A DNA stretch of 11,750 nt. Source: JACZSB01 sp965372015. Lineage in GTDB: Bacteria; Fidelibacterota; Marinisomatia; SCGC-AAA003-L08; TS1B11. This document shows positions 6,681 to 11,750 of the stretch, in pieces. The first letter of the stretch is position 1. Each line of letters opens with the position of its first letter. A model generated the notes under the pieces. That model was not told the origin of the DNA and did no database searches. It saw nothing but the letters and a program-made list of their open reading frames with translations. Location of the stretch: the NCBI GenBank assembly GCA_965372015.1, contig CBDVAP010000092.1, positions 1 through 11,750 of the forward strand, read 5' to 3'. A program made the translations under genes and the position numbers.

Positions 6681-6694
6681 GGAGGTGTATAGTG
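6681..6694 (+). promoter_or_regulatory. Strong Shine-Dalgarno with GTG start for susC
   Basis: GGAGG (6681-6685) ends 6 nt before the GTG at 6692-6694, an ideal distance. This decides the start. GTG here directly yields a signal peptide (MRCKVFLVGIAVSLVFVG), whereas no ATG in this frame lies close by. The strength is notable because FCB-group genes often lack such a motif, and most other genes in this window have weak or absent ones. Confidence 0.8.
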
Positions 6695-9600
6695 AGGTGC
6701 AAGGTATTTTTAGTTGGCATAGCTGTAAGTCTGGTTTTTGTCGGGCAAGTAATCGGCCAGGAACATCGAGTGACTGGGGAGGTGATTTCCGGTGAGACCA
6801 GGGCTCCATTGATTGGAGTAAATATCATAGTGCAGAATACAACCACAGGGACCACTACTGATCTCTATGGACAGTATGTACTGGATGGTATTTCACCTCA
6901 GGATATATTAGTATTCTCATATATTGGTCATCTGGTAGAGGAAGTCGCCATCGATGGCCGTGAGGTAATTGACCTCGTCATGTCGCCCCAGGCTCTTTCC
7001 GGGGAAGATGTGGTGGTGATTGGGTATGGTACCCAGCAACGGCGGGATATTACCAGTTCCATCTTTTCTTTGAAGGAAGGGAGTTTCACCCAAGGTAACA
7101 ACACCGATCTGCAGACCATGCTTCAGGCCCGGGTGCCGGGCGTGGTTATCACTGGGAGTAGTGGTGACCTGGGAGCCGAGCCCCTGATCCGTATCCGGGG
7201 AGGTACATCCATATCGGCTTCAAACGGACCGTTGATTGTGATTGATGGGGTACCTATTGATAATAGTTCAGCGACTCCCAGCGGAGATGTCGGGGGGGAG
7301 CTGTATGTCACCGGTGGTAACCGGGATAATCCTCTGAGCATGGTGAACCCGCAAGATATCGCCGCCATTGATATCTTAAGAGACGCTTCCGCGGCCGCCA
7401 TTTATGGCGCCCGGGGTGGGAATGGCGTTATTCTGATTACTACAAAGAAAGGGAAAGTCGGAGCCGGCAGTGCTCTGACTTACAATGCCTATACCAGTTA
7501 TGCAACCCAGGCTAAAAAACTGGACTTATTATCGGCCAGCGAATACAAGGATTTTGCGAAGGAGCTGGGACTCGCTACAGGGGATAGCTCGGTATTTGCT
7601 GCGGATAAATTTGGAGAATACGACACGGACTGGCAGGATGAGATTGTCAGGACGGGGCGCACTACCAGCCATGATGTTGCCTTCAATGCCGGCACCGCTC
7701 TCACCCAGTATCGAGTTTCAATGAATTATCTGGATGAGCAGGGCATTGTGTTGGGCTCCGAACGGCAACGGGTTACAGCCCGCTTGAATGTCAATCATAA
7801 AATGCTCGATGAAAAACTACGATTGGCGGTGCGCCTTAACCCCAGCTACATCGTGCAAGCTAATCTTCCGTATCAGCAATCGGGGGGCTACCAGGGGGGC
7901 GTGTTTACAAACGTCTTCAAGATGAATCCTACCCGCTCGGTGACTGACACCAGTGAGTCTGGGTATTATGAGCGTGTAGGGAGCACGACTTACCGGAATC
8001 CGGTGGCCCTGGCCAACCTAGTCGATGATAACACCGAGAGCTTGCGCATTTTTGCCAATGCCACCGCAGACTATGAGTTCCTGCCGGGATTGAGCGCCAA
8101 GATTAACCTAGGATTGGATCGGACCAACGCCACCCGGTACATATATCAACCTAGTACGTTACCCTATGCGGAAGCCATTGGCGGGAGAGCTGATATTAGA
8201 GAAAATCAAAATCAATCCGTGCTGTTTGAGTCAACGCTGAATTATAAAACGGATATGGGCGACTCGAGACTTGAGACCTGGGCCGGCTATACCTATCAGG
8301 AGTTCGAGATTCAGGGGTTTGGCGTAGGTGCTCAAGGCTTTGTCGTCGATACCTGGAAATATAATCGCCTCGAGGGGGCATCCACATCTTTAAAACCCTA
8401 TTCCTTCAAGGAAGATAACCGACTGGTTTCTTTCCTTGGACGCGCCAATGTCACCGTTGGTGATAGGATACTGGCCAGCGCCGCCATCCGGCGCGAAGGG
8501 TCTTCCCGCTTCGGGGCCGATACTAAATGGGGTATTTTCCCCTCTGCGTCTGCCGGATTCCGGGCTAGTGATGACTTGAAAGTCAGAGCAAGTTGGGGTG
8601 TCACCGGAAACCAGGACATCGGGAATTACCGCTCATTGGTTTTCCTGGGCTCGGGCGACAATGCCGTTATCGGGGGCGAGGCAGTGACTGGTGTGGGCGC
8701 GACGCAGCTGGCCAATCCCGATCTGCAATGGGAGGAAACCACCCAGTTGAATCTGGGACTGGACTTCAGTTTACGCGACGACCGGCTTTCAGGTTCCGTC
8801 GATGTGTATAGCAAAAAGACCGAGAATCTGTTGCTGGAGCTTACCCTGCCGCAGCCGGCAGTGGCCCCCACCGGACTGTTTAATGTGGGGACGGTAGAAA
8901 ACAAAGGGTTTGAGCTGATACTGAATGCGGTGAATGTCTCCACCGCGGATTTCTTCTGGCGGACCAGCTTCAATTTTGCCGTAAACAGGAATGAACTGAC
9001 CACCTTGGGTGCATCAACAGCCGAGATTTTCACCGGTAGGGTCAGTGGAGCCGGGTTATCCGGTGTGGAGGCCCAGATTTTCAGGCCCGGTGAAGCAGTT
9101 GGAACATTCTACGGCTATCATTTCGAAGGATATGATTCCTTAGGAGAAGAAATAATCACAAATGGCGTCTGGGATAAGGGCGAGACATTCACGGATGTAA
9201 ATGAGAACGGTGTCTGGGATGTTGCTGAAGTACTATTAACGGATTACAATGATAACGGTGTCTGGGACGACGACGAAGAATACACAGATACCGATGGAAA
9301 CGGTGTCTGGGATAAAGGCGAAGACTTCGTGGACACTGTAGATCCCGATAATACCAGTAGCCTGGATAACGGTGTCTACGATCTAGGCGAGGATTTCACG
9401 GATACCAATGGTAACGGTGTCTGGGATGGCGATCCATTAAAGGACAGCAATAGTAACGGTGTCTGGGACGCCGCCGATACATTCACAGATAAGGATGGAA
9501 ACGGTGTCTGGGACAAGGCCGAAGCGCTTGACGAAAGGCGGATTATAGGCAATGCGCAACCCGACTTTACCTGGGGCATCTCGAATACCATAACTTATAA

Positions 9601-10024
9601 GAACCTGGACTTCAGTTTCGCTATCCAGGGTGTGCAGGGAGTGGATATTTTGAACAATACCGCCCTGGAATACCAGCGGCCTTCCAACATCACCAATGGC
9701 ATTAATCTCCTGTCAGCGGCGTTGGATGATGTGGAGGACGGAATGGACTATCTGGCGGCGGTGGCCTTCTCGGACCGGTTCATTGAAGATGGATCGTTCA
9801 TCCGGTTGCAGAATATCACCCTCGGGTACACCTTTAACACAGACCGGTTCAATAAGTTGAGGCTCTACGTGAGTGCTGATAACCTGTTTGTGCTGACCAG
9901 CTACTCGGGTTACGATCCGGAAGTCAACACATTTGCATCGGGAAGGGTGCCTAGTATGGGGATTGACTACACCAACTATCCTCGAGCCCGGACGTTCACC
10001 GTCGGCTTAAACATTGGGTTATAA
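6692..10024 (+). CDS. SusC/RagA-family TonB-dependent outer-membrane transporter with EF-hand-like repeat insert
   Basis: This 1110-residue outer-membrane channel imports a ligand handed over by its SusD partner, powered by TonB. A Sec signal peptide covers about residues 1-23 (cleavage near VIGQ). A carboxypeptidase-regulatory-like domain follows at about 27-105 (VTGEVISGETRAPLIGVN), then the SusC-type VVVIGYGTQQRRDITSS segment and the plug, with QARVPGVVITG, LIRIRGG, PLIVIDGVPID and DASAAAIYGARGGNGVI (231-247). The remainder is a beta-barrel ending ARTFTVGLNIGL; the last residue is Leu rather than the usual Phe. Residues 824-944 hold eight copies of NGVWD-type EF-hand-like repeats just before IIGNAQPDFTWG, where relatives normally have one short DxNxDG loop. 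The susD gene follows after 36 bp. Base composition is less GC-rich than in genes left of 6366. The imported substrate is unknown. Confidence 0.96.
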   Translation: MRCKVFLVGIAVSLVFVGQVIGQEHRVTGEVISGETRAPLIGVNIIVQNTTTGTTTDLYGQYVLDGISPQDILVFSYIGHLVEEVAIDGREVIDLVMSPQALSGEDVVVIGYGTQQRRDITSSIFSLKEGSFTQGNNTDLQTMLQARVPGVVITGSSGDLGAEPLIRIRGGTSISASNGPLIVIDGVPIDNSSATPSGDVGGELYVTGGNRDNPLSMVNPQDIAAIDILRDASAAAIYGARGGNGVILITTKKGKVGAGSALTYNAYTSYATQAKKLDLLSASEYKDFAKELGLATGDSSVFAADKFGEYDTDWQDEIVRTGRTTSHDVAFNAGTALTQYRVSMNYLDEQGIVLGSERQRVTARLNVNHKMLDEKLRLAVRLNPSYIVQANLPYQQSGGYQGGVFTNVFKMNPTRSVTDTSESGYYERVGSTTYRNPVALANLVDDNTESLRIFANATADYEFLPGLSAKINLGLDRTNATRYIYQPSTLPYAEAIGGRADIRENQNQSVLFESTLNYKTDMGDSRLETWAGYTYQEFEIQGFGVGAQGFVVDTWKYNRLEGASTSLKPYSFKEDNRLVSFLGRANVTVGDRILASAAIRREGSSRFGADTKWGIFPSASAGFRASDDLKVRASWGVTGNQDIGNYRSLVFLGSGDNAVIGGEAVTGVGATQLANPDLQWEETTQLNLGLDFSLRDDRLSGSVDVYSKKTENLLLELTLPQPAVAPTGLFNVGTVENKGFELILNAVNVSTADFFWRTSFNFAVNRNELTTLGASTAEIFTGRVSGAGLSGVEAQIFRPGEAVGTFYGYHFEGYDSLGEEIITNGVWDKGETFTDVNENGVWDVAEVLLTDYNDNGVWDDDEEYTDTDGNGVWDKGEDFVDTVDPDNTSSLDNGVYDLGEDFTDTNGNGVWDGDPLKDSNSNGVWDAADTFTDKDGNGVWDKAEALDERRIIGNAQPDFTWGISNTITYKNLDFSFAIQGVQGVDILNNTALEYQRPSNITNGINLLSAALDDVEDGMDYLAAVAFSDRFIEDGSFIRLQNITLGYTFNTDRFNKLRLYVSADNLFVLTSYSGYDPEVNTFASGRVPSMGIDYTNYPRARTFTVGLNIGL
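9161..9523 (+). repeat. Eight tandem EF-hand-like NGVWD repeats within susC (about 45-bp period)
   Basis: Cores start at 9161, 9206, 9254, 9299, 9368, 9413, 9455 and 9500 (residues 824, 839, 855, 870, 893, 908, 922, 937), with spacings of 45, 48, 45, 69, 45, 42 and 45 bp. The unit is roughly D-x-N/D-x-N-G-V-W-D-x-x-E plus a short FTD linker. Copies 2, 3, 4 and 8 have all EF-hand loop ligands (positions 1, 3, 5, 9 and acidic 12, with Gly6). Copy 7 has Asp at position 12, copy 6 has Pro there, and copies 1 and 5 lack the leading DxN. Flanking helices of a true EF-hand are absent, so a dockerin- or thrombospondin-3-like calcium-binding rod is the better comparison. Confidence 0.93.
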
Positions 10025-10060
10025 ACAAGGGAATTTCAAGAAAATAAAGGATTGAATTTT

Positions 10061-11572
10061 ATGAAGAACTATAAACTGCGTTTTCTTATACCGTTCCTCG
10101 TCCTCCCAATGCTATTCTGGAGCTGCACGGACCTGGAGGAAGCGCCTTACGGCGTGATAACACCGGGGGACTTCTTTCAAACGGATGCAGAGATACTGTC
10201 TGCCGTGACTCCGGTCTATCACAGTCTCGCGAAAGCTCGCTGGAGTGACGGCCATATACATATGCAGGATGTGGCTGCAGATGCCATAGTCGTACCCACG
10301 CGAGGCGGAGACTGGGACGATGGAGGAAAATGGCGGGAACTTCACCAACATACCTGGATAGCCACCAACGAAGCCATTGATTTTGGCTGGGTGGATGCGT
10401 TTACGGGCGTAGCGCGGGCCAACGCTACCATTGATGCCCTGAGTAATTCGCCTAAGAGTGATACCGAGTTAGTTGCTACCCTGATTGGGGAAGTGCGAAT
10501 ACTAAGGGCGCTTTTTTATTGGTGGCTGATCGATCTGTTCGGTGATGTGCCGCTGGTCACCGACCCGGCCACGGACCCGGAAAATCCCCCGAGCCAGACT
10601 CCCCGGGCCGATGTGTTCGATTTCATCGTGACGGAAATCAATGAAGTGCTAGCGTTGAATGTTCTCCTGGAAGCAGCGGACGCAAACACTTACGGCCGGG
10701 TAACGGAGGGGGCGGCCTATGCTCTGCTGGCCACGGTATACTTAAATGCCGAGGTCTACACGGGAACAGCAAAGTGGGCCGAATGTGTGACCGCCTGTGA
10801 CGCAGTGATGAATGCCGGCTATCAGCTGATGACTACTTTTGATGGCGTCTTCGCCCTGGAAAATCAGGGGCATACCAACACGGAGAATATCCTGGTGGTT
10901 GCTAGTAAACCAGGTTGGGATTACGGATTTAATCGCCAAAATGCAACCTTGCATTACTCTCAACTGCCTTCGAGTCCCTGGAACGGATTCTCGGTCGTGG
11001 CGGACTACTATAATACATACGACACCGCCGATGCCCGCATCGACGTGTTGCTGATAGGACAACAGTATATCTTAGGCGGACCGACCGAAGGCGACTCGGC
11101 GTTCCAGCGTGACGGCAAGCCACTGGTTTATAGTGTCGATTCTCCCATATTCGGCGCCACCGAATCACACGGTGTCCGCATCCTCAAGTGGCCCATTGAT
11201 CTTGCCGATCCGAGTGCTCCTGGCGCTAACGACTACGCCGTTTTCCGGTACGCGCATATCCTGCTGGCTAAAGCGGAGGCCCAGTTCGAGTTGGGTAACA
11301 CCGGCGATGCCCTCGCTCTGGTCAACCAGGTAAGGGCCCGTAATTTTAGTCCTGCTAAGCCGCTTGCAAATGTGACTAGCGAGGACATTTTCAATGAGCG
11401 CGGCTATGAGTTGTTATGGGAGGGGTTCCGCCGGCAGGATCAGATCAGAGCGGGGCACTTTCTTGAGGAATGGGCCAATAAAGCTGCAAGTGCGGAATAT
11501 AGAAAACTCTATCCCATCCCACAGACTCAGATGGATGCCAATCCCAACCTGGTGCAGAATACGGGGTATTGA
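10061..11572 (+). CDS. SusD/RagB-family surface lipoprotein, nutrient binding
   Basis: This 503-residue lipoprotein caps the SusC channel on the cell surface and binds the nutrient. The N-terminus MKNYKLRFLIPFLVLPMLFWSC is a lipoprotein signal with lipidated Cys22; the -3 to -1 residues F-W-S are unusual for a lipobox, but the position and the acidic CTDLEE that follows fit surface lipoproteins of this group. SusD hallmarks are PGDFFQTDAEI near the start, VRILRALFYWWLIDLFGDVPL, YALLATVYLNAEVY (TPR-like helices), FRYAHILLAKAEAQFELG, NERGYELLWEGFRRQDQIRAG, and the C-terminal YPIPQTQMDANPNLVQNTGY. I chose ATG 10061 over an in-frame TTG at 10052 because AAAGG lies 10 nt before the ATG but only 1 nt before the TTG. 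It follows susC by 36 bp and is almost certainly co-transcribed. The substrate cannot be inferred. Confidence 0.96.
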   Translation: MKNYKLRFLIPFLVLPMLFWSCTDLEEAPYGVITPGDFFQTDAEILSAVTPVYHSLAKARWSDGHIHMQDVAADAIVVPTRGGDWDDGGKWRELHQHTWIATNEAIDFGWVDAFTGVARANATIDALSNSPKSDTELVATLIGEVRILRALFYWWLIDLFGDVPLVTDPATDPENPPSQTPRADVFDFIVTEINEVLALNVLLEAADANTYGRVTEGAAYALLATVYLNAEVYTGTAKWAECVTACDAVMNAGYQLMTTFDGVFALENQGHTNTENILVVASKPGWDYGFNRQNATLHYSQLPSSPWNGFSVVADYYNTYDTADARIDVLLIGQQYILGGPTEGDSAFQRDGKPLVYSVDSPIFGATESHGVRILKWPIDLADPSAPGANDYAVFRYAHILLAKAEAQFELGNTGDALALVNQVRARNFSPAKPLANVTSEDIFNERGYELLWEGFRRQDQIRAGHFLEEWANKAASAEYRKLYPIPQTQMDANPNLVQNTGY

Positions 11573-11623
11573 TGCTTGTGAGGTAGAGAGAGTTTTCATA
11601 TTGATGGCATGATTCCCTTAGAT

Positions 11624-11663
11624 GAAAGCGGCAGAAACATTCTGCCGCTTTCGCATTTTATAT
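11624..11663 (+). terminator. Intrinsic terminator of the susC-susD operon
   Basis: GAAAGCGGCAGAA (11624-11636) pairs perfectly over 13 bp with TTCTGCCGCTTTC (11640-11652) around an ACA loop, 51 bp after the susD stop. The downstream GCATTTTATAT is a modest T-tract. On the minus strand no T-run follows, so it acts mainly on susCD transcription. Confidence 0.85.
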
Positions 11664-11674
11664 AGCGAATGTCG

Positions 11675-11750
11675 GGTAAGTAAATTCCAAACTGCAAAAA
11701 GCAAATCACAAATAAATAACAATGGCCAAGCATCAATCCCGCCCAGGCGG
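11675..11750. other. A-rich, quasi-repetitive intergenic tail
   Basis: The stretch has AAA or AAT triplets spaced every 6-11 bases (CCAAACTG, CAAAAAG, CAAATCA, CAAATAAATAACAATGG). This resembles the CAAAT-type dispersed intergenic repeats seen in some candidate-phylum genomes. An ATG at 11722 opens a frame (MAKHQSRPG) running off the window, but no ribosome binding site precedes it and nine codons are too few to call a gene. Confidence 0.3.

Larger units (their letters stand above)
6366..6691. other. 326-bp structured, AT-richer intergenic region upstream of susC
   Basis: No intact gene is supported here. The stretch is visibly poorer in G+C than the genes to its left. It holds, in order, a possible GNAT start remnant (from 6388), a 15-bp palindrome (6508-6522), inverted repeats sharing the arm around 6559-6566, a run of nine A and one of twelve C (6577-6602), a GC hairpin seed CCCC-CACC-GGGG (6638-6649 region), and the susC ribosome binding site. 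A possible -10 element, TATATT, lies at 6650-6655, but I see no convincing -35 partner and no Bacteroidota-type TAnnTTTG box. No terminator with a T-tract follows the acyltransferase gene. Confidence 0.6.

Noticed and set aside
6366..6691. Cobalamin or other known riboswitch before the TonB-dependent transporter
   Set aside because: I could not find the conserved core boxes of a cobalamin, TPP, FMN or SAM riboswitch in this stretch.
8626..9033. 135-residue minus-strand frame inside susC
   Set aside because: Antisense shadow of a clear beta-barrel coding region, with no independent support.
9161..9523. CRISPR array as an explanation for the regular 45-bp repeats
   Set aside because: Repeats are in frame within susC, imperfect, and encode a calcium-loop motif; the linkers are related to each other rather than unique spacers.
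10052..10060. TTG start giving a 506-residue SusD
   Set aside because: The AAAGG motif would be only 1 nt from the TTG, while ATG 10061 gives a normal lipoprotein signal peptide.

Overview
The window looks like a chromosomal segment from a GC-rich member of the FCB group (Bacteroidota and relatives, possibly a Marinimicrobia- or Calditrichota-like lineage). Two things suggest this. A SusC/SusD pair sits at the right end, and the primary-type sigma factor is short, lacks region 1.1 and ends in the RSRS-x-PL-x-x-YL tail I associate with this group. The phylum-level placement is inference from memory and no search was run.

Layout. (1) 1-3040, plus strand: a three-gene molybdenum hydroxylase operon in the order FAD subunit (only the C-terminal end is present), 2Fe-2S subunit, molybdopterin subunit, with 7-bp and 4-bp gene overlaps. 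(2) 3067-4044, minus strand: a stand-alone RpoD-type sigma factor with a convincing intrinsic terminator and a plausible sigma-70 promoter. It converges on the hydroxylase operon. (3) 4209-6365, plus strand: a small serine alpha/beta hydrolase followed by a PlsB-like glycerolipid acyltransferase, suggesting a lipid-related pair. (4) 6366-6691: a 326-bp non-coding, AT-richer stretch containing a possible GNAT gene remnant, a 15-bp palindrome, two competing inverted repeats that share one arm, and adjacent A9 and C12 homopolymer runs. (5) 6692-11572, plus strand: a susC-susD pair (TonB-dependent outer-membrane transporter and its surface lipoprotein), closed by a perfect 13-bp terminator hairpin. 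(6) 11664-11750: an A-rich tail with a repetitive look.

How the parts work together. The three hydroxylase subunits should form one enzyme that passes electrons from the Mo site through two 2Fe-2S clusters to FAD. SusC and SusD should form a pedal-bin type nutrient importer of the outer membrane; its substrate cannot be read from the window because no glycoside hydrolase, sulfatase or peptidase gene is present. The sigma factor and the lipid genes look like housekeeping functions.

Most of the window is ordinary. The parts most worth a second look are the array of eight EF-hand-like NGVWD repeats inside SusC, placed where family members usually carry a single DxNxDG loop, and the structured, homopolymer-bearing region in front of susC. 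I see no CRISPR array, tRNA, rRNA, transposase or defence system, and no convincing new multi-gene system.
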